This document shows positions 38,081 to 49,740 of a stretch of DNA of 64,000 bases, one piece after another; within the stretch, counting starts at the first letter, position 1; each line of letters starts with the position of its first letter. The position numbers and the translations under genes are program-made. The DNA comes from Crossaster papposus (taxonomy: Eukaryota; Echinodermata; Asteroidea; Velatida; Solasteridae): the NCBI GenBank assembly GCA_037893245.1, contig JBAIAA010000746.1:186001-250000 (forward strand), in the 5' to 3' direction. A model generated the notes under the pieces. That model was not told where the DNA came from. It saw nothing but the letters and a program-made list of their open reading frames with translations, and searched no databases.

Positions 38081-38951
38081 CCATAGAGCAAAAAAATAAA
38101 CCGGGAAAAAAAGTTCACTGTGTTCTGAATTGTAGTGTCCGGACAGTTTTGCTGACCGAATTTTACTTTAATAAAGATCATTCCCATGTTGTTCACAGAC
38201 TAGACATGTTTCCTTAGCCTTGGGGTTCATGGGGCTTACCGCAATTCACGCGTATCAAACCTCATCCGAACATGTCAGCCCTGTAAATGATTATGGATTT
38301 CCGGGTCTCTGAGTCAAACGAAAAGGTATAGACTGCATGTCTCACAGTGTTTTGTTTTTTGCTATTTTGACTTTTATTTATCCCACCAAGACCGTCTGTG
38401 TCTGGAATTTGACTAGTTTGGGCACAAGTTGTAAATTTTGCGAGTCGGCAGAATAGTTATACGATGGCCATATACAGTTGTGATTTTTAAAACATAATAG
38501 GGTCATTTGCATATTTATGCTTTTAAATCCCAAAACAAAAACATCCGAACTATTACCACACTTAATACTTGGATGAAAGATCGCACTGGTATACATGTAC
38601 ATGTATTAACAAAAAAATCGTAAACTAATTTAGCTTGTTGTCATTTAGAAGAAATCAAGAAATATAGGTGACTCCAATACTAAAGAGTGCTATATGGGTG
38701 GAATCTTGTTTCGTGGTCAAAAAGGTTGTGCATGTTTTTTTAGGTCTAAAATCAACTTTGAATCTTCAACGGGCTAGGTTTAGAACTCTTTTAAAGATTT
38801 GAGTAGTTTTTATGTAATACATACGAAATGCATAAATAAAATGATATATCTTATGTTATAATGTGAGTTTCTTAAATAATGCAAATCGTTTAGTGTTGTA
38901 ATATAAGTCAATGTTACAATTTTAAAGTGATTATAAAATAAAAAAAACATT

Positions 38952-39705
38952 TGCCTTTTGCTGTAATTTTGGCAAAGTAATGGGTTAGGGAGTTCATATT
39001 TTATGATAAATACTGTAACGACTGGCCTGTTTTAAAGTTTTGTGTTCATAGATGTGGACGAAACATAGTAATTTGTTGACATCATTGAATTATCAGGTTT
39101 GGAATCAGACTAGTTGACTTGCACGATTCACACATATTGCTAATAAATTGAAGACTAACTAATTTTAAAGGGGTCGTATACGTTTGGTAATTAGGCCTAC
39201 TCCAAAAAAATAATGGCAATGAAAACTTACTTGGTAAGAAGTAGCGCAGCTTTGAATAGTATAATGCATTTTTGGAAACGTTTCACTTCGAAGTACTGCG
39301 GTTATGGAACAATATATCACTTTTTATCCTCAAAAATTTGAATCTGAGAAGCGTTACTGCAGTGACGTTTCTCAGAGTGTGTATTCCAATGCAGATTATT
39401 CTTCCTGCGTGGACAAATCTGCTCCAAAATTTCGGCAATATCTCAAAATCGCTACCACCTTTTTAAGTGAAATTGTTACAGGTTAGTTTTATGGTATATA
39501 ACTATATAGGATTGAAACAAACAGTGGGTTCAAATTACCAAACGTATTCGATCACTTTAATAAATTGTAAGCAAATTTCGACTTTTCTTGAAAACCACAG
39601 CACACTAGGTGTTTTCATTTCACAGGATGTTTAAGACTGTTATTCACTTACAGTCATGTAAGGTATTATTAATAATATTTCAGAATGTTGATATTTAAAA
39701 ATGGT
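38952..39705 (+). mobile_element. Family B copy carrying a nested family C element
   Basis: Left part TTTTGCTGTAATTTTGGCAA with TAATGGGTTAGGGAG; right part TTCGACTTTTCTTGAAAACC and CACAGCACACTAGG. The family C element at 39174-39560 sits at a TTAA inside it. Confidence 0.7.
39174..39560 (+). mobile_element. Family C TTAA element nested in family B
   Basis: TTAAAGGGGTCGTATACGTT at the left and AAATTACCAAACGTATTCG then ATCACTTTAA at the right. It carries a 34-base near-palindrome TCTGAGAA...TTCTCAGA centred on CTGCAG. Confidence 0.85.
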
Positions 39706-40189
39706 GCATGATTGTATAGGCCTCCTTTACCCGTCCGAAATACCTATTCATAAATCGCAAAAATGCAACTATCGACGCACGTGCTGCCATTCTTTGGGGA
39801 AAATTCAAACTATTTTTGGGACAAACGGGTAGGATTCCGTCGTCTCGTCGATTACAGCGTTGAACACGTAAATCCGTCTGTGATTGGCGGCAGGTATTAT
39901 TGTCCAGACGAGACCACGCTACGTGATGCGCCACTGCCGGGACTACTTTTAGTGTGGGTTGGGCCGTACCAGGGCCCAATGTTGTATACAGCACCTGTGT
40001 GCATACCTCATGCACGTATACTGCCCATGTACATGCACACTACCTGCGATATACAACCCCAGACCAAACTATGCACAGCTAATGAAGTGTATTGAACAAG
40101 GCGTGGCCCATTGAAATGCAGGATTAAACCCCTCTTGCTTAGGATGCGCACATTATTCAAGTTGTTTAGAGGCGAATGGCTTTATACTC

Positions 40190-40370
40190 AGCACGATATG
40201 TGGCAGAGGGGTACCCCCCTCTTATCCATATACCTAATACACACTTAAGACTATTGTTACCTAACACATCCCCCCTTGAAACCTAAAAAATAATTCCTAA
40301 GATTGCGGGAACACAATGGTCAACACAAAAGAGGGGGGAGGGGGGTTTTCTCTGCCTCATATATCGTGCT
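40190..40370. mobile_element. Family G element
   Basis: AGCACGATATGTGGCAGAGG at the left and CTCTGCCTCATATATCGTGC then T at the right: inverted ends of about 20 bases. Confidence 0.78.
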
Positions 40371-40859
40371 TCATATGAATGGCTTGCTGCCAGTTGCTAA
40401 TTCCACGGCGTGGCTTTTTCCACACACCTTGTTTATTCATCGTGTAGTACATTTCAATCAAGCGGGTTTTTTTTCTTAAAAGCGCTCGTCTATTATTCGA
40501 TTGTTGTGCAATCTTCATATCTTTGATGGAAGTCGAAAAGTTGAATAATTCCAGAGTGGGTGAATAGGGTAAACGCACCTATACAAAGATGTCCCCCCCG
40601 CCCCCGGCAAAAAAAAACCCGGATAACGCGTGCTTCCGCTGCCCTAAGACCAAATTGTTTAGCGGATGGGGAGGAGATCTTTCTGGAAGATAAATTATAC
40701 AAAGATAGGGTCTATTACAGTAGTTAAACTACTGGACCAAATCGGGATTTATGAGTATTACTTTTTTCTTCTATAATGATTTTCCATTCATTGGTATAGG
40801 TAGTTGTGGCCTCAGGTTGTGGAGGTGTGCTTGACAGTTTCTGTATGTACAGGGTGTAT

Positions 40860-41385
40860 ACACAAAAATCCAACAAAAATATAAGGAAATACCACACGTA
40901 GAATGCATAACTAACATCGGTATTAAATATAGATATGGTTTCAAAGATACTGGTTTCCACTTTAAAATGAGACATCAAACGTCCAAATCTGACAATGAGT
41001 TATGAATCATTTTCTAAGAGGGGTCAAATTGACGATGGGACCAAGTTTTTCGATTGTGTTTGGATACTGTGCAAGTAAAGTGTCGACTTGAAACCAACTC
41101 GCCACCGAAATGAACCAGCGCTGAGTCCACCATGCCCGCTGCCCTCAGCTTTGGTTCATTTCGATGGCGCCTGCACAGACAAAGACAAAAGTGTCCAACG
41201 ACTGACCACTCTTATAAAATTATTCATAACTCTGTCAAACATTGTCAGATTTGGACGTTTAATGTCTCATTTTAAAGTGGAAACCAGTATCATTGAAACC
41301 ATATCTATATTATCGATGTTAGTTATGGATTCTACGTGTGGTATTCCGTTATATTGTGTTGCATTTTTTTTAGACACTGTATAGG
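40860..41385. repeat. Long imperfect palindrome (about 525 bases)
   Basis: Arms of about 150 bases (TTTCCACTTTAAAATGAGAC against GTCTCATTTTAAAGTGGAAA and so on), and a loop with its own inverted repeat (CGCCACCGAAATGAACC against GGTTCATTTCGATGGCG). One arm recurs alone at 49575-49740. Confidence 0.85.
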
Positions 41386-41529
41386 CCTAAGGCACGCCAA
41401 TCTTCCGTGGTAATTAAGTTTTTAGATAAGTTTTCATCTTACATGTTCAATTTATCTTCCCTCTAAATGTAAACGAGTAAAAACAAACACTCAAATTCAT
41501 TCCTAAGTACCGTTTCAAGTATAGTGTAT

Positions 41530-42210
41530 ACAATGTACATGTACACCAATTGCTTTTGCTGTAATTTTCAAAAATGGATGGGTTAGGGGATGTATATTTC
41601 ATAGTAAATACCGCGACGCTGACCATAATTTTGTGTTCATATATGTAGATGGTGAAAAAACGAAGACAAAAAATATGTTCTCGTTGTCTGGTTCCTTGAC
41701 TTTCTTCAGATGAAACACAGCAATTCATAAACATCAGGGAATTTTAGAAAACTAGACAATGGCCTTACACCCATTCACAGATGTGTAACCGTATATTGCA
41801 AATAAAATCATGTGGACTAACAAAATGCAATATATTGGGGGCACTGTTTGAAAATAGTAAGGTTTTCACATCGATTGCCGGCCGGCAATCGTTGGAAATG
41901 AAATTGATACAATTTGATACAAACTGATACAAACTGATACAATTTGATACAAACGGATACAATTTGATACAAACTGATACAAACTGATACAAAAGGATAC
42001 AAAAGGATACAATTTGATACAAACGGATACAATTTGATACAAACTGTACTGATACAATTTGTAAAACTGATACAATTTGATACAATTTGATACAAATTGA
42101 AACACCGTTGATATAGAAGCTGAAAAAACAAAGAACATGAATGCTGGTTTTGTATAGTCTGGTTTTATGACTTTATTGTTTCCCCCGCAAACTTGAAATA
42201 ACCTTCAGGG
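41530..42210 (+). mobile_element. Family B copy with an internal minisatellite
   Basis: Left part TTTTGCTGTAATTTTCAAAA, then ATGGATGGGTTAGGGGATG and TAGTAAATACCGCGACGCTG. The family's single ATTGATACA motif has expanded into the array at 41903-42098. Confidence 0.7.
41903..42098 (+). repeat. GATACAA minisatellite
   Basis: About 20 units of 10-11 bases, alternating CTGATACAAA and TTTGATACAA, with variants GGATACAAA and a few interruptions. Confidence 0.9.
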
Positions 42211-42723
42211 TTTTTTTTCCCTGCGCTATTTTATCATGTCACGTTTTCTCGGTGCAGACCGGAAAATCATTAAAACATAAAACCGAAGCGAAACCAGACG
42301 ACAAGAAACGTGTATACGTGATTTTTGTATTTAGGGCCTACCCCACAAACATGATCTACTGGGCCAAGACTGGCCCATAACAGGCCCAGTATCATAATGT
42401 TTGCTGGGTAACGATGACTGTGACGTAACATTAAGGATGTCGCTCCAGCGTTGCCGAGCCAGCCAGACTATTTTGCAAGATGCTTGCTTCCGGTCAGCTA
42501 GCTTAATGGAGAAAGGAAAAGCACTCCATGGTTAAACCAACGGAATGGGTTGACCCGTGTGGTTATAACAGTATGCGGTCTCTCTTCTGCATTCGCAACG
42601 ACCTTCGTATTATCAGTTGAGGTTTTTACCAAACTTGTTTATGACTAGGAACTTTTAGTTTATGTCCGGGAAGTTGATAAACAAATCAGATAAACAAAAC
42701 TAACTGGTTGTTCGAGGGCGGGG

Positions 42724-43142
42724 TTAAAGGGTCCATCATTTGCTGTTGCTGTAATTTTAAAAAAATGGATGGGTTCGGGGATTCATGGTAAATTATGGTA
42801 ACGCTTAGCTATTTTTGTATTCATAGAAGCTGGACAAACCAAGAGCACGAATGCTGGTTTTGTATAGTCTGGTTCCTTGACTTCCTTCAGACGAAACTGA
42901 GAGCAATTTATAGACGTCAGGGATTTATTAAGTTAGGAACTCAGACTAGTTGGCTTGCATCCATTCACATATTTGTAACAGTATTGCAAATAAAATGTGG
43001 ACTAACTCAATTCAATAAAATTGTCAGGTGGATTTCCAATTTTATACAAAATGCCACTTTTCTTGGATGGGATGCTTGAGACTGTAATTTAAAGTAATAA
43101 TTCAGTAGTCTTGTTTTTGAAAATAATGTACACTACCTTTAA
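42724..43142 (+). mobile_element. Family B copy with both TTAA ends
   Basis: TTAAAGGGTCCATCATTTGC at the left and GTACACTACCTTTAA at the right. The most complete family B copy; shows that B, like A, lies at TTAA. Confidence 0.82.
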
Positions 43143-43537
43143 AGGTAGGATACACCATTTGCAAATATCAACAATCTTTATTACTGTCCGAATTATTAAG
43201 GAATATCTTACTTATTGAAAAGTAAATAATGATTCTGGGCATCCAACAGAATGATTGCGCTAGATATCTTGTAATTGTTCCGGAAAATTGAACTAGTTTT
43301 ATAAACGAAGTTTACGATCGCCGGACGGCGATCGCTAAATTAAAAAAAGAACAACATAAGAACCACTGCCCGATGCCGGTTGAAAACAAACGCCGTTATT
43401 CTTGCTTTTCTCAGCATCCATGATTGTAAAACTTCGGGCAGGTTCGTTAAACGACATTTTACTATATAATACAACTCCCCAAATCCACCCATTCCTGATA
43501 ATTCAAGCAATTACCAGCTGGTGTATCCTACCTTTAA
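43139..43537 (-). mobile_element. Family A TTAA element abutting a family B element
   Basis: TTAAAGGTAGGATACACCATT to TGTATCCTACCTTTAA, reverse orientation, with the central CGATCGCCGGACGGCGATCG near-palindrome. Its left TTAA is also the right TTAA of the family B copy at 42724-43142. Confidence 0.88.
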
Positions 43538-44893
43538 CCCTGAGAGTTTCTTTCTCAACTATAGCGAAAGTAACATTTTTGTTCCGTGCCCACTGAAATC
43601 GGCCATTGCTTTAGTCAACTGTTATTACTTGCGTCTTTATAGATTTTGGAAATTATATATTATTTCTTTTCCCCCACACAAAGTCAGGCAGATTTGTGAA
43701 ACAAAATGTTCCATCAAAATGATAACGGCATGGCGGTGCACACAATCGTAGTACTTGATGAGAAAGATATTTGGCTACAGGGCCATCGCAAAATTATCCT
43801 TTGAAAAATAATTGATAGGATAACACGCAATTTTCAACATTTTCAAAATTGCTGCCATAGCATGTTTATATCCTACCTATAATTTTGTTTAAAGTGCAAA
43901 TCTGCAATGGCCCGATAGCCAAATATCTTTCTCTTGACATACTGTGCCAAATTTCATGCGTTTATCACCAAGTGAACAATTTCTTTCAATATTGTGCTAC
44001 AAAAGGAGCCATCTCCGAACCAACGTCTGATTATGTGAACATAATTAGAATTATGTGTTTCGGGCAAAAATGTGGACAAAGCTATACTGATTGGTTGATA
44101 GATGTCAGCTGATCCTGTTTCTCTGCATTCATCCACTGATCTCTATTTATCGGAGCATGATCGGAGTCACACAGTAGCCGCTCCAAGTTGATCGTCTTTC
44201 GAGCTGGGTCGGCCAGGTACTAGTAAAATTCGTTACAATTATATCTAAAGTTGAAAATCTTTGGCTGATAAGCGGTTCGCCCAAGGACTCCCAAAACACA
44301 GCAAGCCTGCTTATTGGTCAAATTCTGGAGGTCAAGAGGCGCTTGTCTTGCTTAATTAACCACCGGATCTGCACAGATAATAAATAGACGCCTGTGTGTG
44401 GTGTAACAAGCGGATATTCTATAGACTAACACATGCCCCCCCCCCCCCCCCCGTCAGAAGTAACATGGTTTTAAACATTAAAATGGCTGTTTCGATTCCC
44501 AACATAACTTTGCAACGTAACTATTGATATAATGTATCGTACCTTCTGATATAACAAAGAATAGGTCAGAAGATGGGTATAATTTCACTGTAATTACAAA
44601 AGTAAAAAAAGTCAGTACATGCATAAGCAAGTACATGTAAAAGTGAGCATCATCAAGTCGTGTTTTACCATAACGACCAAGGATACCCTATTGTGTTTCC
44701 CTTTGTTCCTGTACTATAATCTAAAACATAGACTTAGCGTACCCTTTAACGCCCGAGGACAAAAGACGAACAAAAGACGAACGCCTGAGGACTGAAAGAA
44801 TATTTTGTTCACCTATTGTGCTTCTGTTCTCAGGGGATCTAGTATCTCTGGGTAGGTAGGTATTGGCTGGGTAATCTAGACTGTACTGGGCGA

Positions 44894-44904
44894 CAGAGGG
44901 CGCT
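44894..44904 (+). promoter_or_regulatory. CTCF-like motif in intergenic DNA
   Basis: CAGAGGGCGCT within GCGACAGAGGGCGCTATG, just left of the tandem tRNA-like array. Confidence 0.3.
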
Positions 44905-44968
44905 ATGCCCTTTAGCCGCGTTTACCGGAAGACCGGTTCGTGATTTTTTTCAAGAGCTGGGTGGTGCT

Positions 44969-45495
44969 GAATGTATATTCGTGAGAAAGAGCAATGGCAG
45001 CTCACACCTTAAAGAACTATAACAAATTATAAAGAACGTCTTCCTCAACCAACTCGCCAATAGCTTAGTTGATAAAGAGTAGAGCTATGAATTGAAAGGT
45101 CTGTGGTTTGAATCCGACTATCATTAACGTTTGTCTTTTTCTTTGAATGTATATTCGTGAGAAATAGCAATGGCAGCTCACACCTTAAAGAACTATAAAG
45201 AATTATAAAGAACGACTTCCTCAACCAACTCGCCAATAGCATAGTTGGTAAAGAGTAGAGCTATGAATTGAAAGGTCTGTGGTTTGAATCCGACTATCAT
45301 TAACGTTTGTCTTTTTCTTTGAATGTATATTCGTGAGAAATAGCAATGGCAGCTCACACCTTAAAGAACTATAAAGAATTATAAAGAACGACTTCCTCAA
45401 CCAACTCGCCAATAGCATAGTTGGTAGAGAGTAGAGCTATGAATTGAAAGGTCTGTGGTTTGAATCCGACTATCCTTAACGTTTGACTTTTTTGG
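44969..45495 (+). repeat. Three-unit tandem array of a tRNA-like sequence (176-base unit)
   Basis: Units start at 44969, 45145 and 45321, exactly 176 bases apart and nearly identical. Each has an A-box-like TAGCATAGTTGGTAGAG and a B-box-like GGTTTGAATCC (third unit 45413-45428 and 45457-45467), so this is a tRNA-related SINE that has been tandemly amplified. Confidence 0.88.
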
Positions 45496-45533
45496 GGACA
45501 AAATGTTCAAGGTTATTATGTCCAGCACGATAT

Positions 45534-45668
45534 TTGGCAGAGGGGTATCCCCCTCTTATCCCTATACCTTATACGCACTCAACACTATTGTTACCTAACA
45601 CATCCCCCTTAAAACCTAAAAAGAATTCCTGAGAGGGGGGGGGGGGGTTCTCTGCCACATATCGTGCT
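45534..45668. mobile_element. Family G element
   Basis: AGCACGATATTTGGCAGAGG to TCTGCCACATATCGTGCT. The interior ACTATTGTTACCTAACACAT is shared with the copies at 40.2 and 63.9 kb. Both complete copies are followed by TCATATGAA. Confidence 0.8.
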
Positions 45669-46809
45669 TCATATGAAGGAAACAAAACAAGAACCGCTAC
45701 ACTGGTGACTTCCGCGTTTGCCGTACGTACCGTAGAACTAGCAAACAGTCGTACGTAACACCGCGTTTTGATCAGATCCACCCGCGTAATTTTTCCCCTA
45801 TGAGGGTTAGGGTTAGACCCCTCGCGCCATGATTATTCAGTAGTTTTAACAATGACGCTAATACAAATTGTTATTGCTCATTCAACTACACCATAACCCA
45901 GAGGTACATTAATTAAAGCACTTTGAAAAACGGCTTCTGTCGACCTCTCATGGTAGCTTATTTTTCATTGACTATTGTTGGTCTCCAATTTTATTGTTAG
46001 AGTGAGTTTAATTTAAAGGAAAGTAAGGATCTGAGAACCTAAATGTCTTCCACTCAGTGTGGTGTAGATACGCCCATTTATGACAATTCCCCCTAAAACT
46101 CAAACAATTACGCGATCCGCCCAGGCCCACTGAAACTTCCAAACCTGAAAATAAAAACAAAACCATGCACGGGTTAAAATAACCGTCGCTGTTAATAAGG
46201 ATATGAAATGGAGGCTCAAGAACTAAATGCTAAATCATCAATGCTTATACACTAGTGGTGTATTTTTAGACACATGCTGGAAACAGACAAGGGGGTTTCT
46301 AAGCTCTCAATATATCGCGAGGAAACGCGTGTTGACATGGCAGACGTGCCATACTTTACCACGGTCTTTTTTATTCAGAGGTAGAATGCAAACTGATGAA
46401 TAAAGCCCAACCACGGCGGGTTGTGTCCATATTGCGCATGTGCATTGTTAATTAGACTCTGCTGCAGGCGTTCGAAAGCAGCACCACATGCTAGGTATTC
46501 ATGGTGGGATAGATTTTATTAAGTTTTTACTATTATCAAGTAACGGTATTGTATACAATATCAACATTTTCAAAAACAATAAATTCTAAAAGATAATGTA
46601 GGATAATGTACCGGTTTCTATATCTCTAGGTTGTGGGTTCGAATCATAATCTTTTTTTTTTTTCGATTTGTGTTGTTATTTTTTCACTGTTTTACTTTTA
46701 TCTTTTCTTTTTAAGGGAAAATACAACCCAAAAACCTGACTTGCAAGTTAATTTAGGTGAAATGTCAACCGTGGTTGAGCTTCATACGTTTATTGCATAA
46801 ATGCCTTCT

Positions 46810-47470
46810 CATTCACGAAGAAGCCATTTTGGTTGTGTTCCCTGTATGTATTTTAGAAATTGTGAACTGTTGATTGGGATGGTGCCAGACTATTTTTGCA
46901 TTTTAGCCTCATTTTCAATATTTTATTTAATGTGGCATAAAACATTAAGGTATGTTAATAATCACACATTTTAAATTCCTCATCAAAACAGATTGGTATT
47001 AATTTATATCCGCAAGCTCCCAAAATGAAATTGTTACCTCACTTTTAATCTAACATGGCCGACTCGTAAAAAAAAACCGCACCCCAACACTTGATGTGAA
47101 CTATGTGTGACCTACGTATAGTTACAACTAGTACCCAATTTGCCAATAGTAATTGCCTTAATATAATGGTTTAAAATACCACAAACATTAATTTCTCTGC
47201 CGTTTTACCTAATTTTTCTTGCGAGGGGCACTTTTTAGACGAGTAGAGAAAGTGGCACCAAAACGTGTTCATAAGAAACATTGTTATTATCGTGTATTTG
47301 GAATATATACTGTAATTTGATTTGCCTAGAACGATCATGTGTCGGGTCTATAAAACTTAAGTCACTATAAACTATCTCGTATAGCGGTTCTTGTGTTTTT
47401 TCCAAGGCACTTAGGTATAAACCTAACCCAGTTTCCCCTCAGCTTTGTTCAATGGTTTGGCGAATAAAAA
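46810..47470 (+). repeat. Dispersed repeat shared with 37.3-38.1 kb
   Basis: The two shared blocks occur in the opposite order to the other locus, so these are two separate repeats rather than one duplication. Confidence 0.55.
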
Positions 47471-47475
47471 GATTA

Positions 47476-47625
47476 ACGTTAACCATACCCAGATTCGAAC
47501 CACAGACCTTTCGATCAATAGCTCACCTCTCTACCAACTATAGGCTATTGGCGAGATGATGACAGCCGTTCTTTACAGTTCTTTAATGTAGCTGGGTTGC
47601 TATAGTTCTTCTTTCTCATTAATAT
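47476..47625 (-). mobile_element. Single copy of the 176-base tRNA-like SINE
   Basis: The minus strand shows GCCTATAGTTGGTAGAG and GGTTCGAATCTGG, and the AAAGAACTGTAAAGAACG part, matching the array at 44969-45495. Confidence 0.75.
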
Positions 47626-47858
47626 ACATTATATTCACGCATGACCCAACTGCTGAAAAAAACCCCCAAAACGCATGGCACATGCACTCTAAGTGTGGTG
47701 CACGATATGATAATGTCAGCTGCATCATTGGTACCCAGGCATACACTGTTACGATAGCAGACTATAGGGGGAGCAGTGAAATAGCAGACGATCAGCTAGC
47801 TGTGTTTTGACCGCGTGATTTGTTCAAAACATCATGATGTTTTTTCTTCCCAGAGTAA

Positions 47859-48186
47859 GTTACAACAAAATACAACTATTTATCTTGTTGGCTTGTTGGC
47901 AGGATAACACAAAACAGGTTTTTAATGCGGGTTGTTGACTGCTGTGATGTGGGGACACACAGGCCGTGTCCCAATTAATGGCTTTGGCTGTTACTTCGGC
48001 CGTTGCTATGGTGTTACTATGGGTGGTTATTGCCCGCCTTTAGCAACAACATAGCAACAGCCGAAGTTACAGCCAAAATGAGTTACAACAAAATACAGCT
48101 ATTTATCTTGTTGGCTTGCAGGCAGGATAAAACAAAACAAGTTTTTAACCCGGGTTGTTGACTGCTGTGATGTGGGGACACAAATG
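47859..48186. repeat. 100-base direct duplication flanking the hairpin element
   Basis: GTTACAACAAAATACAACTA through GCTGTGATGTGGGGACACA at about 47865-47960 recurs at about 48083-48182 with roughly ten differences. Confidence 0.75.
47983..48077. mobile_element. Small hairpin element between two copies of a duplicated segment
   Basis: TTTGGCTGTTACTTCGGCCG at the left pairs with CGAAGTTACAGCCAAA at the right, around a 40-base loop. A related fragment lies at 48689-48730. Confidence 0.7.
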
Positions 48187-48201
48187 TAAGTTGAACGTGG
48201 C

Positions 48202-48688
48202 GACCTGGCAGGAGTGGCTTTCATAGACCATAGAAAAGCTTTTTCTAGCTACCTGTCAGCTCGCACACAAAGAGTTTATTTGAACAAAGCCTATTCCAAA
48301 TTTCAGAGTGTTGTGAATGGTGTTACACAGGGCTCTATCATGGGCCCACTACTGTTCTCTATCTATGTGCCTTCGTCGGTTAATAACGGTATTGTTGACA
48401 TGTACGCCGACGACACAACTCTCACAGTTAGTGGCAAGACGATTGTGGATGTTAAACACAAATTATCTGTTGCCTTGATGCAGATCTCTAACTGGCTGAA
48501 TACAAGTCGTCTTGTTTTAAATTATGATAAAACCAATGTTATGTGATGATCATAGGATCTAGAGCAAAAACCAAAGACGTTGTCGATTTCAGGGTAGAGG
48601 TAAATAACATTATTCTTAAAAGAGTTCATAAAACCAAATGTCTAGGTGTGATCATTGATGATGAGATGAAATGGACTGATCAGATATA
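48202..48688 (+). mobile_element. LINE reverse transcriptase fragment (internally deleted)
   Basis: Frame reads DLAGVAFIDHRKAF, then jumps to SYLSARTQRV, then VTQGSIMGPLLF, the YADD catalytic motif (MYADDTTLTV), NWLNTSRLVLNYDKTN and, after a short out-of-frame insertion near 48540, MIIGSR and KCLGVIIDDEMKW. This is a non-LTR (CR1/Jockey-like) reverse transcriptase. About 30-40 residues between RKAF and SYL, usually present in the family, are deleted. Both ends are missing. It ends at a piece of the ATAGCAACAGCCGAAGT repeat. Confidence 0.85.
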
Positions 48689-49391
48689 TAGCAACAGCCG
48701 AAGTTTCAGCCAAAGCCAACAATTCAAACATGGCCATAGCTTCGCCTCGGCTGCTTTACGTATATCAATCAGGTGTTGAAAACGTCATATCCCACGTCAC
48801 AACAGTCAACAATTATTGTTAATTAGAATGACCAATAGCTTTTATAAGTCCTTGCGGTACCTAAATTTGCCGCTCAACTTCAAATTGTTTGTATTTTTAT
48901 CGGAGTTGTGTACTTGAACTATTTGTGTTTCGCCCGAGGGCACCTTACTGGGCTGGCCCACATTTGGTCTGAACTTGGGCGAACTGCGCCGCAAAATGGA
49001 GTCGGTTTCCTCCATCGAATGTGCTGAACGAATCAAATCCACGGTGGCCCACATAACAGTTTGCACGCGAGGTATCAAGCCCAGGTTGGCGGGAAGCCAG
49101 CGTTAATGACATTAACAGGGGAACGGACAACACTGACATGCAACATTTTTGTTGACATGTCTGGGGCGGATCCTGCAGCCATCCTGCAGCCAGAATTAAT
49201 TATTTTGTCTTGTGTATTAACTTACAATTTGTGGTGTGGTGAAGGTAAACTAGCCCTATATAATACATAATAGTGTGTCAAAAAAAACCACAATGGCATT
49301 CTACACATTGAATGTGGTAATACAATCAAGAATCCCTCAAAAGTGCCCAAGGCACTGTAGCTCGCAAGCCTGAAGAAAACGGTACAGTTTT

Positions 49392-49567
49392 AGAGGTGGG
49401 AGGAAAAACCCCAGAAGAATACCCTGGGGAAAATCCACGGAGTCAGGCAGAGACTGAAAACCCAATCCACATAATTGGCCCAGGCCGGATTCGAACCCGG
49501 GTCATAGCGGTGGAAGGCGAGGAAAGAACCGCTGCGCCAACCTGACTCCTCCATCGCCAACCTGACT
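49392..49567 (-). mobile_element. tRNA-derived SINE
   Basis: On the minus strand: A-box-like GGTTGGCGCAGCGGT, B box GGGTTCGAATCC (49487-49498), then a tail with GGGTTTTTCCTCCCACCTC. The 5' tip CGCCAACCTGACTCC is duplicated at 49550-49570. Same family as 6031-6185 but better preserved. Confidence 0.82.
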
Positions 49568-49574
49568 CCCCTAA

Positions 49575-49740
49575 TAGGCATAGTTTGAAAGACACACTTT
49601 TCCACTTTAAAATGAGATAGCAAACGTCCTAAACTGAAAATTGTTGACAGAAGTATGAGTACTTTCCCAAGAGAGGTCAAATAATTGACCATGGGAACAT
49701 TTCTTTTCGATTTTTGGCATTGGGACCAAGGTAGCCTACA
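49575..49740. repeat. Single arm of the 40.9-41.4 kb palindrome family
   Basis: TTTCCACTTTAAAATGAGAT, AAGAGAGGTCAAATAATTGA and GGGACCAAGGTAG follow the order seen at 40.95-41.06 kb. Confidence 0.65.

Noticed and set aside
41765-42138. Frames rich in LYQIVSVCI
   Set aside because: Translation of the GATACAA minisatellite.
45045-45418. Two nearly identical 65-codon frames
   Set aside because: They are the tandem tRNA-like units read in reverse, not a gene family.
45413-45467. A true tRNA gene
   Set aside because: A- and B-box-like motifs are present but a full cloverleaf is not; tandem and dispersed copies fit a SINE.
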